Assembly: GCA_031553755.1 (NCBI GenBank)
Contig: JAVBKZ010000061.1
Location: 1 to 64,000 of the forward strand
Direction: 5' to 3'
DNA length: 64,000 nucleotides
Source: JAIRVZ01 sp031553755
Lineage (GTDB): Bacteria > Bacteroidota > Bacteroidia > Bacteroidales > Azobacteroidaceae
The first letter of the stretch is position 1, and every line of letters begins with the position of its first letter. Below, piece after piece: positions 46,414-53,939 of the stretch. Position numbers and translations under genes: made by a program. Below the pieces are notes generated by a model, which saw nothing but the letters and a program-made list of their open reading frames with translations, had not been told where the DNA came from and made no database searches.

Positions 46414-47382
46414 ATGAAACGCATATTAATAGTAGGCAGTACAGGTCAAATAGGTTCGGAATTGAGCCGAAAGTTGAGAACTATTTACGGTGAAAATAAT
46501 GTTATAAGTGGATATTACGCTCCTCCTTATCCGGATGGTTTTTTTGAATCAGGCCCTACAGTAAAAATAGACTCCACAAATATAAATGAATTGGCAGATG
46601 CTGTGAAAAAATATAAACCCGATACAATTTACAATTTGGCGGCTATTTTATCTGCTACAGCGGAAAAGAATCCCAAATTAGGATGGGATGTTGGCGTTGG
46701 CAGTTTGATGAATTGCCTGGATGTTGCGAGGGAATATGGATGTTCTGTTTTTACTCCGAGTTCCATAGGCGCTTTTGGCCCCAATACACCGAAGGTTCAA
46801 ACACCTCAGGACACGATTCAACGTCCTAATACCGTATATGGGATAACGAAAGTATTGGGTGAATTGATAAGTGATTACTACTACGAACGTTGGGGTGTTG
46901 ATACTCGCTCTGTACGTTATCCGGGCATTGTATCTAATTTAACACTTCCGGGAGGAGGAACTACGGATTATGCAGTAGAAATATTTTATCAAGCCGTCAA
47001 GGGAGAGAAATATATATGTCCTTTGGCGCCGGACACTTTTATGGATATGATGTATATGCCCGATGCCTTGGATGCCGCGATAAACATCATGGAAGCAGAT
47101 GCTGCAAAATTGAAGCATCGCAATTCATTTAATATCACATCAATGAGTTTCTCACCCGAAATGCTGTTAGGCGAAATCCGGAAACACATGCCTGATTTTG
47201 AGGTGGAATATAAAATTGATTCTTTAAAACAATCGATAGCTGATTCCTGGCCGGATTCATTAGACGATTCGTGCGCTCGTGAAGAATGGGGTTGGAGCCC
47301 TAAGTATGATTTGGAAAAAATGACCCAAGACATGATTAAAGTCTTATCGACCAAATTATCATCAGTATCCTTAATGATTTAA
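46414..47382 (+). CDS. SDR-family NAD-dependent L-threonine 3-dehydrogenase-like enzyme
   Basis: This 322-residue cytoplasmic protein has the Rossmann motif GSTGQIG (8-14), the catalytic Y142-x-x-x-K146 (VYGITK) and the PGGGTTDYAVEIFYQA block typical of the short-chain (GalE-like) threonine dehydrogenases rather than sugar epimerases. These oxidise threonine to 2-amino-3-ketobutyrate. The usual partner, 2-amino-3-ketobutyrate CoA ligase, is not in the window. It sits 27 bases after the sulfatase among amino-sugar genes. A role in using threonine released from glycopeptides is possible but is inference. A sugar-nucleotide epimerase is the main alternative. Confidence 0.82.
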   Translation: MKRILIVGSTGQIGSELSRKLRTIYGENNVISGYYAPPYPDGFFESGPTVKIDSTNINELADAVKKYKPDTIYNLAAILSATAEKNPKLGWDVGVGSLMNCLDVAREYGCSVFTPSSIGAFGPNTPKVQTPQDTIQRPNTVYGITKVLGELISDYYYERWGVDTRSVRYPGIVSNLTLPGGGTTDYAVEIFYQAVKGEKYICPLAPDTFMDMMYMPDALDAAINIMEADAAKLKHRNSFNITSMSFSPEMLLGEIRKHMPDFEVEYKIDSLKQSIADSWPDSLDDSCAREEWGWSPKYDLEKMTQDMIKVLSTKLSSVSLMI

Positions 47383-47483
47383 AATACACACAGAAAAACA
47401 TACACAACAAAGATTCGAACAAGGTATACTATAATTTTAATAAAAAACAAACTAGGGATTAAACACTATTTTAAGTAACATTT

Positions 47484-47585
47484 TATGAAAAAAATTAATT
47501 GGGAAACGGTTGTTATCGTCATGTGGGTTTCATTATCAGTTATTGTTTTATTATATCCATTGATAGGAAAATTAATAGAAAAATA
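47484..47585 (+). CDS. Putative 33-residue single-pass membrane microprotein
   Basis: An ATG at 47484 opens a 33-codon frame (MKKINWETVVIVMWVSLSVI... ending LIGKLIEK). It has a basic N-terminus, one ~19-residue hydrophobic helix and a basic tail. It fills part of the 282-base gap before the NagB/PIG-L gene. The composition is typical of small inner-membrane proteins. There is no homology evidence, so it could be chance coding. Confidence 0.45.
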
Positions 47586-47598
47586 AACAATTGATTAT

Positions 47599-47650
47599 TG
47601 AGAAACCGTTTTGAGATTAACAGTGAAAAATTGTTTTTAAACCGTTTCTC
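47599..47650. promoter_or_regulatory. Operator-like inverted repeat upstream of the NagB/PIG-L gene
   Basis: GAGAAACCGTTT (47599-47610) and AAACCGTTTCTC (47639-47650) are inverted arms with one mismatch, 14 bases before the start codon. Each arm holds the near-palindrome AAACCGTTT, which resembles LacI-family operators. A similar GAAACGGTT lies upstream at ~47501-47509. It could be a repressor site or an mRNA hairpin near the start. Confidence 0.4.
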
Positions 47651-47664
47651 TAAAAAAGATAGAT

Positions 47665-49584
47665 ATGAATAATTTTGAGAAAAAATATGAAAAACTTCCG
47701 GTTTCTATATTTAATGAAGAAGAAATCGCTTCAGACTTGATTGCAAAACAAATTGCTCAGCTGATAAAAGACAAGGAGTTTAAAGGTGAAAAATGCGTTT
47801 TGGGTTTAATCGCAGGTTCAAGTGCTGTTGGAGTCTATGAACGTTTAGTAGAGATGCATAAGCATGACGGTTTGAGTTTCAAAAATGTAACTATCTTTAA
47901 TCTAGATGAATATTACCCGTTGGGCAAAGAAGAATTACAAAGCCGTTATCGCTACATGTATGAATATCTGTTGAATGACATTGATATTCTTCCGGAAAAT
48001 ATCCACCTGATTCCTGGAGATTTAGAGAAAACGAAAATAGAATCCTTTTGCAGGGAATATGAATATTTGATAGAAGAAGCAGGTGGAATAGATCTTCAAT
48101 TGTTGAGTATGGATGGTCGCGGCCAAATAGGTGGCAATGAACCAGGTTCCGGCTTCAATAGCCGTACCCACCTGATAACACTCGACTATAGTACACGTAT
48201 GGCTGCTGCAAGTAATTTCTTTGGAGAAGAAAATGTACCCAATTATTGCATCGCCATGGGACTTGAAACCATCATGAAATCCCGTAGAATAATTTTAATG
48301 GCTTGGGGAGAAGGCAAAGCCCGTATAATAAAGAAAGTAGTCGAAGGTGAAATAACAGAAATGGTTCCTGCTTCAGTCCTGCAAAAACATCCCAATGTAG
48401 TCTTTATTCTGGATAATGCTTCCTCTTCCGAACTAACACGGATTAAAACACCATGGTTGGTAGGTTCAGTAAAATGGAGCGATAAAATGATTCGCAGAGG
48501 CGTCTTTTGGTTGTGTGAAAAATTGAATAAACCAATTCTTAAATTAACGGAACGTGATTACAACGATAATGGAATGGGAGAATTAGTCTCTCAGGAAGGT
48601 TCCGCGAATAAAATCAATATTAAAGTTTTCAATGACCTTCAGCGCACAATTACCGGATGGCCGGGAGGTAAACCCAATGCGGACGACGCCACTCGTCCGG
48701 AACGCGCCACTCCTTATCCGAAACGAAGTGTTGTTTTCAGTCCCCACCCGGATGACGATGTAATTTCAATGGGTGGTACTTTAGCCCGGTTGTCAGAACA
48801 TGGTCATGAAGTACATGTTGCTTATCAGGTATCTGGTAATATCGCGGTCTTTGACGATGAAGTTATTCGTTTTTTAGATTTTATCCGCGATGTTTCCCCT
48901 GTTTATGGAATAGATAATAAAAAAGCGAAAGAAGCTTACAGCAAAGCAGTTGATTTCTTCAAGACCAAAAAGCCCGGTCATGTTGATTTAAAGCAAATCG
49001 CAGAATGTAAGGGTGCGATACGGAAAGGAGAAGCGAAATCAGCTTGCCGTTATTTAGGTATTCCAGAAAGCCGTACTCATTTTTTGGATATGCCATTTTA
49101 CGAAACGGGTACAGTCAAGAAAAAACCTTTAGGCGAAGATGATATAACCATTATCGTGGAACTGTTACAAAAAGTACGTCCACATCAAATATTTGCAGCC
49201 GGCGATTTATCAGACCCTCATGGAACTCACCGTGTTTGTTTTATCGCGATATTGGAAGCGTTGAAACGTCTTAAAAATGAAGAATGGATTAAGGATTGTT
49301 ATTTGTGGTTGTATCGAGGTGCTTGGCAAGAGTGGGATGCTTCGGAGATTGATATGGCAGTTCCGTTAAGTCCTGAAGAAAGCCGTATCAAGCGCATGGC
49401 CATCTTCAAACACCAATCGCAAAAAGACCGTCCGTTGTTTCCGGGTACGGATCCGAGAGAATTTTGGCAACGGGCAGAAGAGAGAAATAACAACACGGCT
49501 ATCACGTTCGATAAATTGGGTATGGCAGAATATCAGGCCATAGAATTATTCGTCAGGTATCGATTTGAACAGGAGTGGGTGTGA
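47665..49584 (+). CDS. Fusion of NagB-like (glucosamine-6-phosphate deaminase) and PIG-L/LmbE deacetylase domains
   Basis: This 639-residue cytoplasmic protein has a NagB-type domain at ~1-280 and a PIG-L deacetylase domain at ~350-639. In the NagB half, D81 of NLDEY and E159 of NEPGS are kept. The loop that reads D-G-H-I in E. coli NagB is R152-G-Q154-I here, so two catalytic positions (Asp and His) are changed. The PIG-L half is intact, with zinc motif HPDDD (H361 to D365) and a later HGTHR. NagB/PIG-L fusions are common in Bacteroidales and usually annotated as deaminases. The domain pairing suggests deacetylation and deamination of amino-sugar phosphates, but the deaminase activity is doubtful in this copy. 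Its stop overlaps the likely GH20 start (TGATG). Confidence 0.88.
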   Translation: MNNFEKKYEKLPVSIFNEEEIASDLIAKQIAQLIKDKEFKGEKCVLGLIAGSSAVGVYERLVEMHKHDGLSFKNVTIFNLDEYYPLGKEELQSRYRYMYEYLLNDIDILPENIHLIPGDLEKTKIESFCREYEYLIEEAGGIDLQLLSMDGRGQIGGNEPGSGFNSRTHLITLDYSTRMAAASNFFGEENVPNYCIAMGLETIMKSRRIILMAWGEGKARIIKKVVEGEITEMVPASVLQKHPNVVFILDNASSSELTRIKTPWLVGSVKWSDKMIRRGVFWLCEKLNKPILKLTERDYNDNGMGELVSQEGSANKINIKVFNDLQRTITGWPGGKPNADDATRPERATPYPKRSVVFSPHPDDDVISMGGTLARLSEHGHEVHVAYQVSGNIAVFDDEVIRFLDFIRDVSPVYGIDNKKAKEAYSKAVDFFKTKKPGHVDLKQIAECKGAIRKGEAKSACRYLGIPESRTHFLDMPFYETGTVKKKPLGEDDITIIVELLQKVRPHQIFAAGDLSDPHGTHRVCFIAILEALKRLKNEEWIKDCYLWLYRGAWQEWDASEIDMAVPLSPEESRIKRMAIFKHQSQKDRPLFPGTDPREFWQRAEERNNNTAITFDKLGMAEYQAIELFVRYRFEQEWV

Positions 49585-51281
49585 TGTTAAATATAAAAAA
49601 CGGAAATAAAATGAATAAAATGAATAAAATGAAATTTTTATTTTATGTTTTTGTAAGTGCTATTTTATGTTTTTCTCAAAATATAATAGCAAAGGGATCT
49701 TCTGAAATAAATATAATTCCTTTGCCGGAAAAATGTAAGATCAATTCAGGTTCTTTTGTTTTTAATGAAAAAACAAAAATTGTATTGGATGTAAAGAATG
49801 AAGATTTAATACATGCGGCATCGATATTAAATGAATTGTTCAGTTCAGCGGCAGGATTTACTATACCTGTTATAGAACAAGCTTCAGGATCCGGCTTGAT
49901 TGTATGTAAATTGAATCCATCTTTAACTAACGATGAATTGTATAAACTTTCTATTAAAAAGAATAAAATTCAAATTGAAGCCAAAAAGCCTCAAGGAATT
50001 TTTTATGCGATGCAAAGTATCAGACAGTTACTTCCTCCACAAATAGAAAGTAATCAAAAAATACAGAATATAAAATGGGAAGTGCCTTGTGTAGAAATTG
50101 AAGATTCTCCTCGTTATATTTACCGAGGCTTGATGTTGGATTGTTCCCGTCATTTTTTTACAAAAGGAGAAGTTAAGCAATACATTGACCTGATGGCGTT
50201 TCATAAAATGAATACATTTCATTGGCATTTAACGGATGATCAGGGGTGGCGTATTGAAATCAAAAAATATCCGAAATTGACAACCGTGGGTGGCTATCGA
50301 AATAGAACGTTGGAAGGCGCTTATGTTTCTCCATCAAAACGGAAATGGGATAATACGGTTTATGGAGGTTTTTATACCCAGGAAGATGTTAAAGAGATAA
50401 TAGCGTATGCAAAAAAACGTTTTGTTACAGTTATCCCTGAAATAGAACTTCCAGGACACGCGATAGCGGCTTTGGCGGCATATCCTCAGTATTCTTGCTC
50501 CGGAGGTCCTTTTGAAGTTGAAGGCCTTTGGGGAGTTCACAACGATATTTTTTGTTCCAGAGAAGAAACATTCGAATTTTTGGAAGGAATTTTAGGCGAA
50601 GTTTCTGAACTTTTTCCATCTCAATACATACATATTGGAGGTGATGAAGCGCCTAAACTTCGTTGGAAACGTTGTTATTCTTGTCAGGAAAGAATAAAAA
50701 AAGAAGGATTAAAGGACGAACATGAACTTCAATCTTATTTTGTAACCCGAATCAGTAAATTTCTTGCGAGCAAAGGAAAGAGAATTATCGGATGGGATGA
50801 AATTCTGGAAGGAGGATTAGCGCCTGATGCAACAGTTATGTCATGGCAAGGAATGAAGGGTGGTATTGAAGCGGCTAAACAAAACCATGATGTAATTATG
50901 GCTCCTAATTCGTATGTTTATTTGGACTACTATCAAGCTAATCCAAAAACAGAACCGCACGCGATTGGCGGTTATTTACCTATTTGGAAAGTATATTCAT
51001 GTAATCCGACTCCTAAAGAATTAACACCGGATGAAGCTAAACATATTATTGGTTTTCAAGGAAATCTTTGGACTGAATATATTAAAACTTTTAGTCATGC
51101 TTTATATATGGCATATCCTCGAGCTGCAGCAGTTGCAGAAGTAGGGTGGACGGCTGATTCTCAAAAAAATTACGATAAATTTCAAAATCGCTTGATGGTT
51201 ATCATGAAACATTATGATATGATGGGAATTAATTACAATAAAACATTTCTCACAGAAGAAAGAAAAGAAGAAAATAAATAA
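49584..51281 (+). CDS. GH20 beta-N-acetylhexosaminidase
   Basis: The ATG at 49584 overlaps the previous stop (TGATG), suggesting coupled translation. In-frame ATGs at 49611, 49620 and 49629 are alternatives, the last starting the signal peptide exactly (MKFLFYVFVSAILCFSQ). A GH20b N-terminal domain (~35-160) precedes the TIM barrel (~165-510), with FHWHLTDDQGWRIEIKKYPKL, the catalytic pair D354-E355 in HIGGDEAPK, and VMSWQG. It removes terminal beta-GlcNAc or beta-GalNAc by substrate-assisted catalysis. No T9SS tail is present, so it is probably periplasmic. Confidence 0.95.
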   Translation: MLNIKNGNKMNKMNKMKFLFYVFVSAILCFSQNIIAKGSSEINIIPLPEKCKINSGSFVFNEKTKIVLDVKNEDLIHAASILNELFSSAAGFTIPVIEQASGSGLIVCKLNPSLTNDELYKLSIKKNKIQIEAKKPQGIFYAMQSIRQLLPPQIESNQKIQNIKWEVPCVEIEDSPRYIYRGLMLDCSRHFFTKGEVKQYIDLMAFHKMNTFHWHLTDDQGWRIEIKKYPKLTTVGGYRNRTLEGAYVSPSKRKWDNTVYGGFYTQEDVKEIIAYAKKRFVTVIPEIELPGHAIAALAAYPQYSCSGGPFEVEGLWGVHNDIFCSREETFEFLEGILGEVSELFPSQYIHIGGDEAPKLRWKRCYSCQERIKKEGLKDEHELQSYFVTRISKFLASKGKRIIGWDEILEGGLAPDATVMSWQGMKGGIEAAKQNHDVIMAPNSYVYLDYYQANPKTEPHAIGGYLPIWKVYSCNPTPKELTPDEAKHIIGFQGNLWTEYIKTFSHALYMAYPRAAAVAEVGWTADSQKNYDKFQNRLMVIMKHYDMMGINYNKTFLTEERKEENK

Positions 51282-51301
51282 TATTATAAATAAATAATAC
51301 A

Positions 51302-52396
51302 ATGGGAAACACAAGTAAGTATTTCGAGTTATTAGACAAATTCCAATTGGAAGGGACAATTGAAGCCGTTTCGCCTTTAGGCATGGGACATATTAATGAT
51401 TCCTTTCTTATCAAAACTAAAGAAGTAGATAAACCTGATTATTTGTTACAACGTATCAATCACAATATCTTCAAAGATGTTGAAATGTTACAAAATAATA
51501 TATTGCATGTAACAAATCATATAGGTAAAAAACTTCAGGAAAAAGGAGAAAAGGATATTGAACGCAAAGTATTGAAGATCATTCCTGCTAAAGACGGCAA
51601 ACTTTATTATTTTGATGGAGAAAATTACTGGAGAATTTACTTATTTATTTCCGGAGGTAAGGGTTACGATGTCATTAATCCGGAATTAGCTTATGAAGCG
51701 GGTAAAGCGTTTGGAGAATTTCAACATTACCTTTCAGATATTCCGGAAAAAATAGGAGAAACTATTCCTAATTTTCACAATATGGAATTTCGTTTGGAAC
51801 AATTCCGTGAGGCTTTATCTAGGGATGCCGCGGGACGAGTTTCTGCCAACCGTGAAATAATAGGGGAGATAGAAAAACGCGCAGAAGAAATGTGTAAAGC
51901 CGAACGTTTAGGACATGAAGGAAAATTGCCCAAAAGAATCAACCATTGCGATACGAAAGTAAATAATGTATTGTTTGATGAAAAAGGCCATATTTTGTGC
52001 GTAGTAGACCTTGATACTGTTATGCCGGGATATGTCTTGTCTGATTTTGGCGATTTTATCCGTACAGGAGCCAATACCGGAGCGGAAGATGATTCCGATT
52101 TGGAAAAAGTGGAAGTTAACCTTGATATATTTGAAAGTTATGCAAGAGGTTATGCCCAAACCGCCAAAAAATTTTTGTTACCTATTGAAATAGAGAATTT
52201 GCCTTTTGGTGCGAAATTATTGACTTATATGCAGACTGTCCGTTTTTTTACAGATTATTTGAACGGCGATACCTATTATAAAATCCATTCACCCGAACAT
52301 AACCTTCAACGTACAAAAGCCCAGTTGAAGTTGTTGCAGAGTTTGGAAAAGAATGAATCGAAAATGAAAGAAATAATAGAGAACTCTTTTAAATAA
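51302..52396 (+). CDS. APH-fold phosphotransferase, probably an N-acetylhexosamine kinase (NahK-like)
   Basis: This 364-residue cytoplasmic protein has the kinase catalytic motif H215-C-D217-T-K-V-N-N and the metal motif VDLDTVMPG of aminoglycoside-phosphotransferase-fold enzymes. The N-terminal nucleotide-binding lobe (GHINDSFLIKT...YLLQRINHNIF) and FRTGANTGAEDD match NahK-type anomeric kinases. NahK phosphorylates GlcNAc or GalNAc at C1. Homologues in Bacteroidales are sometimes mislabelled as mucin-desulfating proteins. Its place between GH20 and GH109, both of which release N-acetylhexosamines, supports an amino-sugar kinase role. Confidence 0.87.
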   Translation: MGNTSKYFELLDKFQLEGTIEAVSPLGMGHINDSFLIKTKEVDKPDYLLQRINHNIFKDVEMLQNNILHVTNHIGKKLQEKGEKDIERKVLKIIPAKDGKLYYFDGENYWRIYLFISGGKGYDVINPELAYEAGKAFGEFQHYLSDIPEKIGETIPNFHNMEFRLEQFREALSRDAAGRVSANREIIGEIEKRAEEMCKAERLGHEGKLPKRINHCDTKVNNVLFDEKGHILCVVDLDTVMPGYVLSDFGDFIRTGANTGAEDDSDLEKVEVNLDIFESYARGYAQTAKKFLLPIEIENLPFGAKLLTYMQTVRFFTDYLNGDTYYKIHSPEHNLQRTKAQLKLLQSLEKNESKMKEIIENSFK

Positions 52397-52416
52397 ATCA
52401 AATAAAATAACTAAAA

Positions 52417-53835
52417 ATGAAACAATTGAGATTAATTTCAATGTTGTTGTGCTTTGTCATTGTAAGTTCAACAACCGCTTGGGGACAAAAGAATACCACT
52501 TCGTCCAAGAAAACAGCCTCTAAGGCAATTGCTGTAAAAACTCCTGCTCGTCCTGCCAATCAAAAAGATGTATTATTGTTGCGTTGCGAGCCAATTCCTA
52601 CAGTTCGAGTCGCTTTTATAGGTTTGGGAATGCGTGGACCCGGAGCCGTAAATCGTATGGCTCAAATTGATGGAGTAGAAGTAGTAGCATTGTGCGATAT
52701 ACGTGAAGATAGGGTTAAAAAAGCGAATTCAACCCTTGAAAAACATGGCCGTCCAAAGGCGTTGGAATTTTATGGCGATGAAAATATCTGGAAAAAAGTA
52801 ACAGAATTGCCTAATGTAGATTTAATATACATTGCCACAGATTGGAAAACACATGCCAAGATGGGTGTTAAAGCGATGAAAGATGGCAAACATGTAGCGA
52901 TAGAAGTTCCTTCAGCATTGACAATGGCAGAAATTTGGGACTTAATCAATACCTCTGAACAAACCCGTAAACATTGCATGCAACTGGAAAATTGTATCTA
53001 TGATTTCTTCGAACTTACTACCCTTAATATGGTTCAACAAGGCTTGTTAGGCGATGTTATTCATGGAGAAGGCGCTTATATTCATGGACTACAACCGTTT
53101 TGGAATGATTACTGGAATGATTGGCGTATGGATGTAAATAAAGAGTTACGTGGAGATGTATATCCTACTCATGGCTTAGGGCCGGTTTGTCAGGCTATGA
53201 ATATTCATCGTGGCGACAAAATGAATTATTTGGTTTCGGTAGATACAAAAGCGATTGGTAATCCGGCTTTCTTGAAAGCTAAGAGAAACGAAGACATTAA
53301 AAATTTCCGTAATGGCGACCATACCACTACGATTATCCGTACAGAAAAAGAGAAGACAATTCTAATCGAACACGATGTAACTTCTCCACGTCCATATAGC
53401 CGTATGTATCAATTAACAGGAACAAAAGGCTTTGCCAATAAATATCCAGTAGAAGGTTACGCGTTAGATAAAGGTGAATTAGGGTCAGAATTCACTAAAA
53501 ATCATGAAAACCTGAACGCTCATAGTTTTATACCTGATTCATTGCGAAAAGAATTGATGAAGAAATATCAACATCCTATTGTTAACGATGAATTGGTTGC
53601 CACGGCAAAAAAAGTAGGCGGTCATGGCGGTATGGATTTCATCATGGATTACCGCTTGATTTACTGTTTGCAAAAAGGACTTCCTTTGGATATGGATGTC
53701 TATGATTTGGCCGAGTGGTGTTGTCTCATTCCATTAACCGAACTTTCTTTGGATAATGGTTCATGTCCTGTCGCAATACCTGATTTTACAAGAGGTGCTT
53801 GGAACAAATTGGATAAATTAGAATTTGCGAAATAA
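52417..53835 (+). CDS. GH109-family Gfo/Idh/MocA protein (alpha-N-acetylgalactosaminidase type)
   Basis: This 472-residue protein has a signal peptide (…TTAWGQ), a low-complexity Ser/Lys/Thr linker, and an NAD-binding Rossmann domain (RVAFIGLGMRGPGAVNRM, ~65-180) with GVEVVALCDI. An alpha/beta C-terminal domain (~190-460) carries YPTHGLGPVCQAM, which includes the histidine conserved in GH109. GH109 uses tightly bound NAD to cleave alpha-GalNAc by an oxidation-elimination route, as from mucin-type Tn structures. Export is consistent with GH109 rather than a metabolic oxidoreductase. It is 20 bases after the kinase gene and followed by a strong palindrome. Confidence 0.88.
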   Translation: MKQLRLISMLLCFVIVSSTTAWGQKNTTSSKKTASKAIAVKTPARPANQKDVLLLRCEPIPTVRVAFIGLGMRGPGAVNRMAQIDGVEVVALCDIREDRVKKANSTLEKHGRPKALEFYGDENIWKKVTELPNVDLIYIATDWKTHAKMGVKAMKDGKHVAIEVPSALTMAEIWDLINTSEQTRKHCMQLENCIYDFFELTTLNMVQQGLLGDVIHGEGAYIHGLQPFWNDYWNDWRMDVNKELRGDVYPTHGLGPVCQAMNIHRGDKMNYLVSVDTKAIGNPAFLKAKRNEDIKNFRNGDHTTTIIRTEKEKTILIEHDVTSPRPYSRMYQLTGTKGFANKYPVEGYALDKGELGSEFTKNHENLNAHSFIPDSLRKELMKKYQHPIVNDELVATAKKVGGHGGMDFIMDYRLIYCLQKGLPLDMDVYDLAEWCCLIPLTELSLDNGSCPVAIPDFTRGAWNKLDKLEFAK

Positions 53836-53838
53836 TTT

Positions 53839-53914
53839 TTTAATGTTTAGCGTTAAATGTTTTAACATTGAAATACAATAATCAACGTTAAAACATTTAA
53901 CGCTAAACATTAAA
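53839..53914. repeat. 28-bp perfect inverted repeat between GH109 and BNR-GH105 genes
   Basis: The arm at 53839-53866 (containing AATGTTTAGCGTTAAATG) is exactly complementary to 53887-53914 (CATTTAACGCTAAACATT) around a 20-base loop. It starts three bases past the GH109 stop and ends 25 bases before the next start. It can act as a terminator or stabilising hairpin, or it may be a dispersed palindromic repeat. Confidence 0.75.
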
Positions 53915-53939
53915 CGTTCAACTCTTAAATAAAATATCA

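Noticed and set aside
46414..47382. UDP-sugar epimerase (GalE-type)
   Set aside because: The Rossmann and YxxxK motifs are shared, but the PGGGTTDYAVEIF block points to the threonine dehydrogenase branch. It is kept only as an alternative.
51302..52396. Mucin-desulfating activity for the kinase-fold protein
   Set aside because: The name is sometimes used for homologues, but the HxD-x4-N and DLD motifs show an APH-fold kinase with no sulfatase features.
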